DNA from: LiPW-15 sp964530925
GTDB taxonomy: Bacteria; Patescibacteriota; Minisyncoccia; UBA6257; 2-01-FULL-56-20
Direction of reading: 5' to 3'
Length of the DNA stretch: 64,000 bases
Assembly: GCA_964530925.1 (NCBI GenBank)
Contig: CAZHBZ010000002.1
Coordinates: 9,560 to 73,559 of the forward strand
A program made the translations under genes and the position numbers. This document shows, one piece after another, positions 8,606 to 17,441 of the stretch; the first letter of the stretch is position 1, and every line of letters starts with the position of its first letter. The notes beneath the pieces were generated by a model, which worked only from the letters and a program-made list of their open reading frames with translations, was not told the DNA's origin and did no database searches.

Positions 8606-8677
8606 GCTTCACAAAATATTTTTATTCGACTTATTTTTTGAAATTAGTAATTGGAAATTAGGATTTGCAATTTTGGA

Positions 8678-8968
8678 CTACTCCAAAATTGCCAGAATAT
8701 CCTCCTCCTCCCCGACCAGATATTTCTTCCCCTCCACCTCCACTTCGTCCGGCCCGTATTTTTTAAAAAGAACTTTATCCCCGACCTTCACGGACATCGG
8801 CATCCTTTCGCCTTTTTCGTTAAATTTGCCAGGGCCCACAGCGACAACAGTTCCCATAACCGGTTTTTCTTTCTCGGCGGTCTCCGGCAAAACAATACCC
8901 GACTTGGTGGTCTTTTCTTCAGAAAGAGCTTCTATAAACAAATGATTTGATAGCGGCTTTAACGTCAT
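8678..8968 (-). CDS. groS: Co-chaperonin GroES (10 kDa)
   Basis: A 96-residue GroES. It begins LKPLSNHLFIEALSEEKTTK and has a mobile-loop region (TKSGIVLPETA), a KFNEKGERMPMSVKVGDKVL stretch and a GPDEVEVEGKKYLVGEEEDILA ending, all as in the family. It caps GroEL. It is the first gene of the groES-groEL operon, behind a sigma-70-type promoter overlapped by a CIRCE-like operator. Its leader is G-poor and has no Shine-Dalgarno site. Confidence 0.97.
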   Translation of the reverse strand: MTLKPLSNHLFIEALSEEKTTKSGIVLPETAEKEKPVMGTVVAVGPGKFNEKGERMPMSVKVGDKVLFKKYGPDEVEVEGKKYLVGEEEDILAILE

Positions 8969-9000
8969 TGTTATAAGTTATTTGTTATTAGTTTTACTTA

Positions 9001-9027
9001 CTAGCAATCCCGACCTTCGTCTGCTAA
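9001..9027 (-). promoter_or_regulatory. CIRCE-like operator (HrcA site) of groES-groEL
   Basis: CTAGCAATC, nine bases, then GTCTGCTAA matches the CIRCE consensus TTAGCACTC-N9-GAGTGCTAA at 14 of 18 positions with the exact nine-base spacing. The inverted TAGCA/TGCTA cores are intact. It overlaps the end of the -10 box and the expected transcription start of groES, the classic place for HrcA repression. No hrcA gene is in this window. Confidence 0.65.
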
Positions 9028-9055
9028 TGATAGTAAGAATTTTTTTTAAAGGCAA
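9027..9055 (-). promoter_or_regulatory. groES-groEL promoter
   Basis: On the minus strand, TTGCCT (9050-9055), 17 bases, TATCAT (9027-9032). Transcription would start inside the CIRCE-like operator, which supports heat-shock control. Confidence 0.65.
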
Positions 9056-9084
9056 GCGTGTTCTGCTCGCCCCCGGAAGACACA

Positions 9085-9109
9085 AAAATACCGCTTTCAG
9101 CGGTATTTT
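9085..9109 (-). terminator. Intrinsic terminator of trxB
   Basis: AAAATACCGC, loop TTTCA, GCGGTATTTT: a perfect 10-bp stem with a T-run, just after the trxB stop on the minus strand. Confidence 0.8.
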
Positions 9110-9132
9110 GCATTTTTCTTAGGCCTTTAAGC

Positions 9133-10053
9133 CTATCCCTTCACAAGTTTGTCGTAGATATTAAGCGCAGCCTTAATCGCGTCTCCGGCGGAAGTGTTGT
9201 TCTGCTTATAAAGCGCGTCAGACACGTCTCCGGCCGCCCAAATACCGGGGTTCGAGGTCGCCTGGGTTTTGGGATCGGCTATCACCTCCCCTTTAGCATT
9301 GATATCCGCCAATCCTTTAACGATTTCCGAATTCGGCAACGCCCCCACCTCCACAAACACACCGCTGACCTTCAATTCTTTTAATGTTCCTTCCTTGCGA
9401 TCTTTATAGCGCAATCCGGTCACAAAATTATCGCCCAAAATTTCTTCGGTATCCGCTTGGGTTATTATTTCCACCTTCGCATTTGAGGAAACCTTTTCGA
9501 GCGTGACCGGATCCCCTTTCGGCCCCTCGGAGCGGACTACTAGATATATTTTTTTTGCGTATGGGAAAAGATCCACCACCGCCTCAAGTCCGGCATTGCC
9601 TCCGCCTATTACCGCCACCTCCTTATCTTTAAAGAGCGGCGCGTCGCAGATCGAGCAAAAGACTACTCCTTTGCCGTCGTATTTATCCTCGCCCGGCACG
9701 CCAAGGCGCTTTCGCCGGCTCCCCGAAGCAAGCAGAATATATTTCGTTTCAAAACTTTTTCCGCCGCTCGTCGCTACCTTAAACCCGCCCTCCGTTTGTT
9801 CAATTTTTTCCGCGCGCTCGCCTTCTTCAATTTCGATACTGCCGTCAAAAGAACGCAGATGGTTTTCCATCGACTTTGCGAGGTCGTAGCCGGAAATAGA
9901 CGGACTTCCTATCCAATTTTGGATATCTGCGGAAACCACCGATTGTCCGCCGAAGCTTTCGACGATTATTAACGTTTTAATTTTTTTTCTGGCTGCGTAT
10001 ATTCCCGCGGCAATTCCCGCAGGTCCACCACCAATGATAATGAGATCATACAT
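9133..10053 (-). CDS. trxB: Thioredoxin-disulfide reductase
   Basis: A 306-residue flavoprotein with the FAD-binding GGGPAGIAAGIYAARKK, the redox pair CSIC in VVFCSICDAPLFKD, the NAD(P)-binding GGGNAGLEAVVDLF and the C-terminal FAD motif GIWAAGDVSD. It passes electrons from NAD(P)H to thioredoxin. It lies next to a DsbA-like oxidoreductase, so the neighbourhood covers both thiol reduction and oxidation. Directly before its ATG is a G-poor ACTAC-rich tract (10054-10090) instead of a Shine-Dalgarno site. Confidence 0.95.
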   Translation of the reverse strand: MYDLIIIGGGPAGIAAGIYAARKKIKTLIIVESFGGQSVVSADIQNWIGSPSISGYDLAKSMENHLRSFDGSIEIEEGERAEKIEQTEGGFKVATSGGKSFETKYILLASGSRRKRLGVPGEDKYDGKGVVFCSICDAPLFKDKEVAVIGGGNAGLEAVVDLFPYAKKIYLVVRSEGPKGDPVTLEKVSSNAKVEIITQADTEEILGDNFVTGLRYKDRKEGTLKELKVSGVFVEVGALPNSEIVKGLADINAKGEVIADPKTQATSNPGIWAAGDVSDALYKQNNTSAGDAIKAALNIYDKLVKG

Positions 10054-10157
10054 GGTAATTAGTTAGTAGTTGGTCGTAGGTAGCAAGTGGTTAATATGGG
10101 AATGGAATCCACGGTTCTGGACGCATCACGACTAACGACAGACGATCTACGACTTAC
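10054..10157. repeat. Inverted pair of ACTAC-rich tracts
   Basis: One tract (10054-10090) reads CTACCTACGACCAACTACTA on the minus strand directly before trxB. A second (about 10126-10157) reads CACGACTAACGACAGACGAT on the plus strand and overlaps the stop codon of the SPW gene. The two arms point towards each other around about 35 bases of spacer. They belong to the tract family described in the findings. Confidence 0.55.
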
Positions 10158-10326
10158 TTTCTTTATCCTCCTTCTCCCCAAACAGCTCCCAAGCAAAAGC
10201 CACAGCCAAGACCAATCCCGCGATAACCGAGCTCCACTTAGCGAGAGATATCCCGTCAAAGCCCAAAAGCCAAGGAGAAACGATGAGCCAAACCCCAAGA
10301 CCAAAAGCTATCCAAGAAGAGTTCAT
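10147..10326 (-). CDS. Small SPW-repeat membrane protein
   Basis: A 59-residue protein from the ATG at 10326, with two hydrophobic helices: WIAFGLGVWLIVSPWLLGF, which contains the SPW motif, and WSSVIAGLVLAVAFAWELF, followed by a charged tail. This fits one SPW repeat of the small membrane family of that name, whose function is unknown. Its stop codon lies inside an ACTAC-type tract. Confidence 0.65.
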   Translation of the reverse strand: MNSSWIAFGLGVWLIVSPWLLGFDGISLAKWSSVIAGLVLAVAFAWELFGEKEDKESKS

Positions 10327-10348
10327 TTTTATTTTTGGTTTTCGAATA

Positions 10349-11059
10349 CTAGTTCTCGGCAAGAAGCTTATCGATAGCGGCCTGAAAAACGCTGAAAGGC
10401 TGCGCGCCTAAAATCTTTTGCTGGCCGACGAAAATTGTCGGCGTGGAATTTACCCCCAAGGCCTGCGCGTCGGAAACCACTCTGGAAACCACGCTCGCGT
10501 ATTTACCGGAATCAATACAGGAACCGAACTTTGCCGTATCCATACCAACATCGCCGGCGAGCTTCATAAACAAAGTTTTATTCAAATTGCCGTTTCCCTC
10601 TTTATTGTCGGCTATCTCCGCGACATAAAGAGCGTCGTGATAAGCCCAAAACTTTCCCTGGTCCTTCGCGCACTCTGCGGCTTCGGCCGCAGCGGTCGAT
10701 TCCGACCCCAAAAAGGCAAAGTCCCTATAAACCATTTTCACTTTCCCGGACTTAACATATTGCTCGCGTATTTGAGCCCCCGCTTCCGTGTGGAACTTTC
10801 CGCAGAACGGGCACTGAAAGTCCGCGTATTCCACAACCGTAACCGGCGCGTTCGGATCACCTAAGACTACATCCCGTTCGCCGAGCTTCGTTACATCATT
10901 CGTCGGAGCGCCCCCTTGATCCTTTGGCAGCCCCTCTACCCCGGCAAACTGGTTTCCCGTCCCGCCGCTCTTCACTAAATAAATTATTGAACCCGAGATC
11001 ATTACTGCCGCTATTAAAATACTTGCCGGCAAAAGCCAATCTTTTTTTATTTTATCCAT
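10349..11059 (-). CDS. DsbA-like thiol:disulfide oxidoreductase
   Basis: A 236-residue protein anchored by an N-terminal membrane helix (LLPASILIAAVMISGSIIYLV) with its domain outside the membrane. The thioredoxin-fold core has the active site CPFC in YADFQCPFCGKFH and the cis-proline region NSTPTIFVG. The long helical insertion and cysteine pair (AAECAKD, GSCIDSG) fit the DsbA/BdbD (DSBA_2, thioredoxin_4) type. It probably forms disulfides in exported proteins. The ATG at 11059 is chosen because TAGAAT ends seven bases before it, a leaderless arrangement, and because the upstream extension is not hydrophobic. Confidence 0.88.
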   Translation of the reverse strand: MDKIKKDWLLPASILIAAVMISGSIIYLVKSGGTGNQFAGVEGLPKDQGGAPTNDVTKLGERDVVLGDPNAPVTVVEYADFQCPFCGKFHTEAGAQIREQYVKSGKVKMVYRDFAFLGSESTAAAEAAECAKDQGKFWAYHDALYVAEIADNKEGNGNLNKTLFMKLAGDVGMDTAKFGSCIDSGKYASVVSRVVSDAQALGVNSTPTIFVGQQKILGAQPFSVFQAAIDKLLAEN

Positions 11060-11094
11060 ACAAACAATTCTAAAGTAGGCATAGCAAAAGTAAA

Positions 11095-11122
11095 CCCCCG
11101 CGCCAAAGTCTCGGCGCGGGGG
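11095..11122 (-). terminator. GC-rich hairpin terminator
   Basis: CCCCCGCGCC and GGCGCGGGGG form a perfect 10-bp stem around eight bases. On the minus strand it follows the gene ending at 11158. Confidence 0.65.
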
Positions 11123-11157
11123 CGGCAAAGCGCCGGTAAAGACAGGGTCAAGCCCGT

Positions 11158-11745
11158 CTACCGGTTGTTTTGATTCGGGAGAAATTCCGAAGGATCGGCC
11201 GCGTTCCCGACAGTCACAAAGGTTTCGGCGTGCTTCTTTATCGAACGTCCGGTCGGCCAGAGGAGTCCGCTTCGCTTATGAACGAAAAGAACCCTGGATG
11301 TCCCTCCGGGCGGAACGATGAGAAACACGGTAACCCAATCTCCATAGTCAGCGCTAACGATGCCTAGAGAGAATACCGGAGCGAACTCTTCCTCTCCGAA
11401 CCTCCCCCTCTCCGCGAAAGCGACCTCCCTGCCTCTCCAGCTCCCGTCTTTTCCATTCTCAAGAACGGAAAACCTCTTGATAACCAAATAACGCCAAAGA
11501 CTCATCGCTCCCTTTTTGAGCCAACCGATTGGCGCGGTTCCGAGAACCCAGCCAAGAAAAACAAATGTCGCAAGAAAAGCGAAGCCGGACATGAGATACG
11601 GCAGAATCCCGCTCCCGGGAAAATTGGAGGCAAGCGCTTCCCAGCCCCGGTAGATGTTTTTCGCGACAGGATAGATGATCGCCAGAACCACCGCGCGCAG
11701 AAGTATTGAGGGGAACTTGCCCGAAGCTCCGGATTCCTTCACCAT
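11158..11745 (-). CDS. Membrane protein, possibly DUF502-like
   Basis: A 195-residue protein with two membrane segments (around SILLRAVVLAIIYPVAK and LMSGFAFLATFVFLGWVLG), then a soluble domain containing VTVFLIVPPGGTSRVLFVHK and SIKKHAETFVTVG. Two helices followed by a domain with a VPP/TS stretch and a C-terminal hydrophobic strand resemble DUF502 proteins, but the match is loose. It has a strong AAGGGAGA ribosome site and its own terminator, so it is probably a single-gene unit. Confidence 0.5.
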   Translation of the reverse strand: MVKESGASGKFPSILLRAVVLAIIYPVAKNIYRGWEALASNFPGSGILPYLMSGFAFLATFVFLGWVLGTAPIGWLKKGAMSLWRYLVIKRFSVLENGKDGSWRGREVAFAERGRFGEEEFAPVFSLGIVSADYGDWVTVFLIVPPGGTSRVLFVHKRSGLLWPTGRSIKKHAETFVTVGNAADPSEFLPNQNNR

Positions 11746-11883
11746 GTCATTCTCCCTTCAAAATTGAAGTCAAAAAAACCAGGTTCAGTATACATTCTTT
11801 TCGCGTTTCCACAACCACGGAATTAAAATTTGAAATGTCCCTGGCCTGGAAAAATAAGCGAATTCCGCATAACATAAGGATTA

Positions 11884-13197
11884 ATGTCTAGCCTAAAGAA
11901 AACCGCCCTATTTCTTGGAGATACGGTTATTTTGTATGTCTCGCTCGCGGCGACGCTTTTTATCCGCTACCGTGGCGAGAACCTCCCGACCTATTTCAAC
12001 ACCCACCTTCTCCCGTTTTCCTTAATCTTTATAGTGTGGCTTACAATCTTCTACGTCGCCGACCTATATAAGCATTCGACATTCAGAACTCGCGGAGCGT
12101 TATTCAGCTCTCTTTTTAGCTCGGTTTTTATCTCTGGCATTTCCTCCGTTATTATTTTTTATATTTTCGGCGGCTTTTTTGAATTGACGCCAAAAACCAA
12201 TCTGGCGATTTTCTCCGCGGTATTCCTCGCCTTGGATTATCTTATGCGCAGCGCTTTCCTCGGACTATTCCGTTCCGGCGCGATAAACATCGTCGTCTTG
12301 GGAGATTCTCCGCTAATCAAGGAGGCTCTTGCCGGGCTCAAAGATAATCCGCAGGCTGGATATAAAGTAATTCATTGGTTCAATGATTTCAGCGAAGACT
12401 CTCTTCCTTCTTTGTCCGAAATAGTAAGATCCGGCCGGGCGGAGCTTGTTGTCATCCAACCCAAACTTGTTTCCGACCCAAAAACAATTGCCGCTCTATA
12501 CGACTTGCTCCCGATGGGAATCAATCTTATGAACTTCTCTGATTTTTATGAAGCCATTTTCGAAAAAGTTCCACTCGAAGAAGTCGAGGAGGGATGGTTC
12601 GTAGAACACATAGCCCCCCGCCGCCCAATATATGATCGCGTCAAACGCCTCACTGACATTCTGTTTGCTTCGCTTGGCGGCCTTATCCTCCTCCCCTTCG
12701 CCCTCCTTATCGCGATAATCATAAAAACAACCTCGCGCGGACCCCTTATATACAAGCAAGCGCGGCTTGGCCGGGGCGGCAAGATATTCACGCTCTATAA
12801 ATTCCGCAGTATGACCACTAACCAAGAGGGGCCGCTCTGGACGGAAAAAAATGATTCTCGCATAACTAGATTCGGGCGAATAATTCGTTTTACCCATCTG
12901 GATGAAATTCCGCAATTTTGGAACATTCTCAAAGGAAATATTTCGATCGTGGGTCCCCGTCCGGAAGCCGTGGGTCTCGCGGAAAAATATTCGGAGTTCC
13001 CCTACTACGAGATACGCCATATTATTCCTCCGGGATTGACTGGTTGGGCGCAGACGCATTTCCGCCCCAGCGCCTCCATGTCGGAAGCCTGGGAAAAACT
13101 GCGCTACGACATCTACTATGTAAAAAACCGTTCCTTTGTCCTGGATTTTCTCATAATCCTAAAGACCCTCAAATACTTCTTCGCGAATCACGATTAA
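11884..13197 (+). CDS. Polyprenyl-phosphate sugar-1-phosphate transferase (initiating enzyme)
   Basis: A 437-residue protein of the WbaP/EpsE exopolysaccharide class. The N-terminal half has several membrane helices and a Rossmann-like domain (VVLGDSPLIKEALAGLK). The C-terminal domain, about residues 235-437, is the bacterial sugar transferase: a re-entrant helix after RPIYDRVKRLTDILFAS, then KFRSMT, THLDEIPQFWNILKGNISIVGPRPE and GLTGWAQ. It loads the first sugar phosphate onto undecaprenyl phosphate at the inner membrane face and so starts the glycan repeat unit. It opens the polysaccharide locus and is followed within 10 bases by the flippase. Confidence 0.93.
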   Translation: MSSLKKTALFLGDTVILYVSLAATLFIRYRGENLPTYFNTHLLPFSLIFIVWLTIFYVADLYKHSTFRTRGALFSSLFSSVFISGISSVIIFYIFGGFFELTPKTNLAIFSAVFLALDYLMRSAFLGLFRSGAINIVVLGDSPLIKEALAGLKDNPQAGYKVIHWFNDFSEDSLPSLSEIVRSGRAELVVIQPKLVSDPKTIAALYDLLPMGINLMNFSDFYEAIFEKVPLEEVEEGWFVEHIAPRRPIYDRVKRLTDILFASLGGLILLPFALLIAIIIKTTSRGPLIYKQARLGRGGKIFTLYKFRSMTTNQEGPLWTEKNDSRITRFGRIIRFTHLDEIPQFWNILKGNISIVGPRPEAVGLAEKYSEFPYYEIRHIIPPGLTGWAQTHFRPSASMSEAWEKLRYDIYYVKNRSFVLDFLIILKTLKYFFANHD

Positions 13198-13205
13198 TCT
13201 TCCGA

Positions 13206-14690
13206 ATGCTTAAGCGCATAAAATCCTGGCTTTTTGAAAATCGCCACACAAGACAAACTGTTGTTAAAAACACCATTTGGCTTTCCATAGGCACGATTGC
13301 GAGCCGTGTCATTAAAGCCATAATAATAATTTACGCAGCCCGCGTTATGGGCACGGAAAGTTACGGTATCTTTTCTTACGCCTTGAGCCTCGCGGCAATG
13401 TTCTCTCTGTTCGCGGACATAGGCACGGGCGGAATCCTAACAAGAGAAGTTTCGCGCGATCCTGCCACGCTAGAAAAAAATCTCTCTTCTTCTTTTGTTA
13501 TCAAAATCAGCCTGTTGTTGTTCAGCATGTTCTTGGTCGGCGGAGTAGCTCCGCTCTTTTCCGCGATAAAGGGCGCGGACTCCCTCATGCCTCTTGCGGC
13601 GCTTCTCATCGCCTTTGACGCTCTTCGGGAATTCGGCTTCAGTATCACGAGGGCATGGCAAAAAATGGAAATTGAGGCCGGAATAAATATGGTTACCGGC
13701 ATCGGAATCACCATTTTCGGACTGATTGCTTTATGGATCAAACCTACCCCGTTCGTTCTTATGGTGGGCTACGTTCTCGGTTCCGGCCTCGGGCTTTTAA
13801 TTGCCGCGATTCTTTTAGGGAAATATCTCAAAAATTTCTGGAAAAATTTTGATTGGCAACACACCAAAAATATGCTGGCGATAGCGTTGCCCTTCGCAAT
13901 CGGCGGAGTACTTAACGCGCTAACGGTGAATACGGATGCCGTAATGATCGGCTGGCTCCGCGGGGCAAGCGATGTTGGTCTTTATGCAGCCGCACAAAGA
14001 CCAATTCTGCTGATTTATATGGCCTCCTCCCTCTTGGCGACAAGCGTTTTCCCGATAATGATGAAATCTATAGGAAAGGATGAGCAGCGCGTAAAATTGA
14101 TATTCGAAAAAACAATGACTATTTCTTTTCTGGCTAGCATGCCGATATTTGTAGGTGGCGCGATTCTTGCACCCCAAATAATCTCTTTTATATTCGGCTC
14201 GCAATACACTAGCGCATCAGCGACGTTCGCAACACTACTATTCACAGTTGTTATGGTCTTCGCCGCCGCCAACCTCATTAACGGCATATTCGCCTACAAC
14301 AAACAAAAGATGCTGGTCACTTATTTGATAATCGGAGGAGTCGGGAATGTCCTCCTCGATTATCTCTTAATTCCTTCGTTTGGAATATTAGGCTCAGCTA
14401 TCGCGACAATAATCTCCCAAGGGTCGGCTTATGGATACCTTTGGTACCAACTGAAAAAAATTAATAATTTCCACACCCTCAAATATCTGACCAAGGGATT
14501 CGCGGCTGTCGGCATAATGGGCCTGTCCACATTCTTAATGGGAATGGTGCATATAAACGTTATCGCCAATGTGGCAATTTCCGCAATCGTATACTTCGGG
14601 GCTTTAATTCTTCTTAAGGAAGAAATGGTGGAAGAAGTAAAATCTATTTTCCACCTCGGAAATGCAGCTTCCTCTTCCGCGGGAGTCTAG
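13206..14690 (+). CDS. Wzx-type polysaccharide flippase
   Basis: A 494-residue polytopic membrane protein of the RfbX/Wzx (MATE-like) family. It starts TVVKNTIWLSIGTIASRVIK and has about 12 to 14 hydrophobic helices, including FSYALSLAAMFSLFADIGTG, which is typical of the first half of these flippases. It moves the lipid-linked repeat unit across the membrane. The start at 13206 is chosen because an upstream extension would overlap the preceding enzyme in another frame. Its end overlaps the convergent GT4 gene by 4 bases. Confidence 0.9.
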   Translation: MLKRIKSWLFENRHTRQTVVKNTIWLSIGTIASRVIKAIIIIYAARVMGTESYGIFSYALSLAAMFSLFADIGTGGILTREVSRDPATLEKNLSSSFVIKISLLLFSMFLVGGVAPLFSAIKGADSLMPLAALLIAFDALREFGFSITRAWQKMEIEAGINMVTGIGITIFGLIALWIKPTPFVLMVGYVLGSGLGLLIAAILLGKYLKNFWKNFDWQHTKNMLAIALPFAIGGVLNALTVNTDAVMIGWLRGASDVGLYAAAQRPILLIYMASSLLATSVFPIMMKSIGKDEQRVKLIFEKTMTISFLASMPIFVGGAILAPQIISFIFGSQYTSASATFATLLFTVVMVFAAANLINGIFAYNKQKMLVTYLIIGGVGNVLLDYLLIPSFGILGSAIATIISQGSAYGYLWYQLKKINNFHTLKYLTKGFAAVGIMGLSTFLMGMVHINVIANVAISAIVYFGALILLKEEMVEEVKSIFHLGNAASSSAGV

Positions 14691-15913
14691 TTCCGTCTCC
14701 CAGAAATTATCTCCCTTATCCTCTGAACTGCAAACTCTAACGAAAGATTCTTCTCGGCGTATTCGCGCCCATGCTGCCCCATTGTCGCCATTTCTTGTTC
14801 GCTTTTGGCGGCTAATTCACGAATATTTTTTTCTGCGGTTTCCATATCCCCAGCCACGGAAGCCAACCCGCAATTCGTTTTTGATACCAGCTCGAAAGCG
14901 TCGCTCTCCTTATTTAAAAATGCCAATATGGGCTTCCCCGCGGCCATATAGCCCAAAAATTTGCCCGGAACAAATGGGGTTTTGTTCTGGGAGCTCAAAC
15001 AGACAATGCCCACATCGGCAATCGCCGCCAGATCCGGATAATCTTCCTTAGAAACAAAACCTTGAAGAGAAATATTCTTAAGTCCATATCTCTCCATGGC
15101 GGCCGCTACTTTTGGCTTTTCCATTCCATCGCCCACCAGCAAAAAGACGGTGTTCTCAATATCTTTAACCTTATTTGCGACTTCAACCAAAAACTCCATT
15201 CCCTGCGCCGGACCCATAATACCGGCAAATAAAAATATTTTTTTACCTTCCAGGCCGTAAATTTTTCGGAAATCTTTCTGAGCCGGCCTCCCGTACTCTC
15301 CCAGATCTATCCAGTTTTCCAAAGTGACTATCTTATTTTCCGGAACATGCTTCTTCTCTATCAAAAACTTCCTGCCTCCAGCCGAATGAAAAGTTATAAC
15401 GTCCGCGCTCTTATACGCAAATTTTTCAATCGCCTCAAAAAATTTTATAGCCAGGCCGTTCTTTAATATTCCCAAATCAATGGCATTTTGAGGGAAGATA
15501 TCCTGAAGATTTAACAAAAACTTTGCCCCATACTTCCTTTTGATGAGCGCACCGGCAATCGGGAGAGTCACCGGGGGGCTATACACTATCACTCCATCCA
15601 AGTTTTTCCCCGCGTATTTTCTTGCCTTACGAAACACCAAAAATGGCAGAAGCAACTGGGAGACACCCCTAATTATGAAATTAACCTTCTTAAGCGGCGG
15701 AGTTTTTATTCTAATTACTTTTATGCCGCCCTCGTCCATAAATTCATCGAATTTCCCGGCGAGAGACTTGTCCGCCAAGTAATGCTTGGGATGCGTGGTG
15801 GCAACAATTACTTCGTCGCCCCGAGCCGCAAGCCCCTGCGAAAGCTCCTGAATCAAACTTGCCGCTGAGGACACCTCCGGCGGATAAACATCGGCGATTA
15901 TGAGTATCTTCAT
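14687..15913 (-). CDS. GT4 glycosyltransferase, WbuB-like (probable FucNAc transferase)
   Basis: A 408-residue GT-B enzyme. It starts MKILIIADVYPPEVSSAASL, has the middle stretch KIYGLEGKKIFLFAGIMGPAQG and the donor-site region VPGKFLGYMAAGKPILAF. It lies directly after the FnlA-FnlB-FnlC-like genes, the same order as fnlABC-wbuB in some enteric O-antigen loci, where WbuB transfers L-FucNAc. The donor is therefore inferred to be UDP-L-FucNAc. The family call is firm; the specificity is inferred from order. Confidence 0.82.
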   Translation of the reverse strand: MKILIIADVYPPEVSSAASLIQELSQGLAARGDEVIVATTHPKHYLADKSLAGKFDEFMDEGGIKVIRIKTPPLKKVNFIIRGVSQLLLPFLVFRKARKYAGKNLDGVIVYSPPVTLPIAGALIKRKYGAKFLLNLQDIFPQNAIDLGILKNGLAIKFFEAIEKFAYKSADVITFHSAGGRKFLIEKKHVPENKIVTLENWIDLGEYGRPAQKDFRKIYGLEGKKIFLFAGIMGPAQGMEFLVEVANKVKDIENTVFLLVGDGMEKPKVAAAMERYGLKNISLQGFVSKEDYPDLAAIADVGIVCLSSQNKTPFVPGKFLGYMAAGKPILAFLNKESDAFELVSKTNCGLASVAGDMETAEKNIRELAAKSEQEMATMGQHGREYAEKNLSLEFAVQRIREIISGRRN

Positions 15914-17046
15914 TATAGGGCGCGCTTTTTCTTGAGTATCCTCGTCAGACCAACTATATGCCTCAGCACCTTGCTTGAAACGTTCGTATCTCGATAATTG
16001 CGCGGAACGTTCATTTTTACACCTCGAGCTCGTTCTCCCACCGTCACATCTATGGCAAGCAAGATCGCGTCCCTGCTTCGTCCGGCGAGAATCGCCACTC
16101 CCTCATCAAACGCTTCCGGCCTCTCGGAACTGACCCTCATTTGTACCGCCGGAAAATCCATCGCCGCGGATTCTTCGTGGATACTCCCGCTATCGGAGAT
16201 AACGCAAAACGCTTCTCTCTGAAGTTTATTGAAATCAAAATATCCGAAAGGTTTGTGGAAGTTTATAAGTTCATTCGCCTTCATTCCATATTCTTCCAAC
16301 CTCTTGGCGGTCCTCGGATGCGTGCTCATGATTATCGGCATTTTGTACTCCTCCGCTACCGCGTTCAAAGAATCAATGAGCTCCGTAAAAGACTCTTTGG
16401 AATCCACGTTTTCTTCCCGATGGATAGTCGCCACAAAATATTTTTTGGGCTCGAGTTTTAACTCTTCCAGTATTTTGGATGCATCCACCCCATCCTTATA
16501 TGCGGCAAAAACTTCCGTAAGTGGGGTGCCGGTGACAAATATGGTGCCCGGGGGTATTCCTTCTTGGATAAGATACTGCCTCGCGTTTTCGCTGTACGGC
16601 AAATTTATGTCGCTTATGTGGTCCACAATACGGCGATTTATTTCTTCCGGCAGATGTTCGTCGAAAGAACGGTTGCCGGCTTCCATATGAAAAATGGGGA
16701 TACGAAGGCGCTTGGCTATTATCGCGGCGAGCGCGCTATTAGTATCACCCAAGATAAGCACCGAATCCGGATTTTCCTTTTTTATAACCTCCTCGCTCTT
16801 TTCTATTATTTTCGCGATCTGGCCTCCAAGAGTTTCCGACTTAACCTCTAAAAAGTAGTCCGGCTTCCTGACCCTCAGGTCGTCGAAAAACACTTGGTTC
16901 ATTTCGTAATCGTAGCTCTGCCCGGTATGCACCATTATGTGTTCAACATATTCATCCAACTTCGCAAAGACCCGCGATAAACGAATTATCTCCGGCCTCG
17001 TGCCGAAGATGGTCATAACTTTCAGCTTTTTAGAATTGGTCTTCAT
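15913..17046 (-). CDS. UDP-GlcNAc 2-epimerase family enzyme, FnlC/Cap5G-like
   Basis: A 377-residue non-hydrolysing UDP-HexNAc 2-epimerase. Family blocks seen: MVHTGQSYDYEMNQVFFDDL, MEAGNRSFDEHLPEEINRR, MSTHPRTAKRLEEYG and SDSGSIHEESAAMDFPAV. In this context it should do the last step of UDP-N-acetyl-L-fucosamine synthesis (C2 epimerisation) rather than make UDP-ManNAc, because the two preceding steps are encoded just upstream. It overlaps the GT4 gene by one base. Confidence 0.88.
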   Translation of the reverse strand: MKTNSKKLKVMTIFGTRPEIIRLSRVFAKLDEYVEHIMVHTGQSYDYEMNQVFFDDLRVRKPDYFLEVKSETLGGQIAKIIEKSEEVIKKENPDSVLILGDTNSALAAIIAKRLRIPIFHMEAGNRSFDEHLPEEINRRIVDHISDINLPYSENARQYLIQEGIPPGTIFVTGTPLTEVFAAYKDGVDASKILEELKLEPKKYFVATIHREENVDSKESFTELIDSLNAVAEEYKMPIIMSTHPRTAKRLEEYGMKANELINFHKPFGYFDFNKLQREAFCVISDSGSIHEESAAMDFPAVQMRVSSERPEAFDEGVAILAGRSRDAILLAIDVTVGERARGVKMNVPRNYRDTNVSSKVLRHIVGLTRILKKKRAL

Positions 17047-17054
17047 TTTTTATT

Positions 17055-17441
17055 TTATACTTCCTCCGGAAAAGTGTCTGGATTTTCGGGGTCAAATACC
17101 TCATTTACCCAAACAACCAGCCCCATCTCTCCTTCGCCGATATTTTTAATATTGTGCGTCCAATTGAGCGGCATATCAATGATGGTCGGATTTTCGCCAG
17201 AAACATCAAACTCCGCTTTTTCGCCGGTTTCTCTGTTCCGGAGCGATATCTTAGCCCTCCCTTTGACCACACAGAAACGCTCCACCTTGTGCTTCAAGTG
17301 ATAGTGATTTCCTCGAGTTTTGCCGGGATGCGTTGTGGAATAGAAAACCTGGCCAATCCCCGGAAATTTAAAAAGCTCCGCCAAGCTCCCTCGCTCATCG
17401 GACTTCCAGTCCAACTTTTCCACCTTAATTTCCTGGGACAT
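17055..17441 (-). CDS. Cupin half of a split FnlB/Cap5F-like enzyme
   Basis: A 128-residue cupin with KSDERGSLAELFKFPGIGQV, the metal-binding HYHLKH, and THNIKNIGEGEMGLVVWVN near the end. In fused FnlB/Cap5F/WbjC enzymes this cupin follows the reductase domain and does a C3 epimerisation. Here it is in the +1 frame relative to the reductase gene and overlaps it by 17 bases. The number of residues between the YLSY-P and DxRGS landmarks matches the fused enzyme if one frameshift is allowed. The ATG at 17441 has no Shine-Dalgarno site, so its translation may depend on the upstream gene. Confidence 0.8.
   Translation of the reverse strand: MSQEIKVEKLDWKSDERGSLAELFKFPGIGQVFYSTTHPGKTRGNHYHLKHKVERFCVVKGRAKISLRNRETGEKAEFDVSGENPTIIDMPLNWTHNIKNIGEGEMGLVVWVNEVFDPENPDTFPEEV

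Noticed and set aside
7925..8641. A 238-residue open frame on the plus strand opposite groEL
   Set aside because: It mirrors groEL codons (rich in Phe, Arg and Leu) and has no independent signal.
14662..15051. A plus-strand frame of 129 residues overlapping the flippase end and the GT4 gene
   Set aside because: It is opposite a clear GT4 gene and has no motif or ribosome site.
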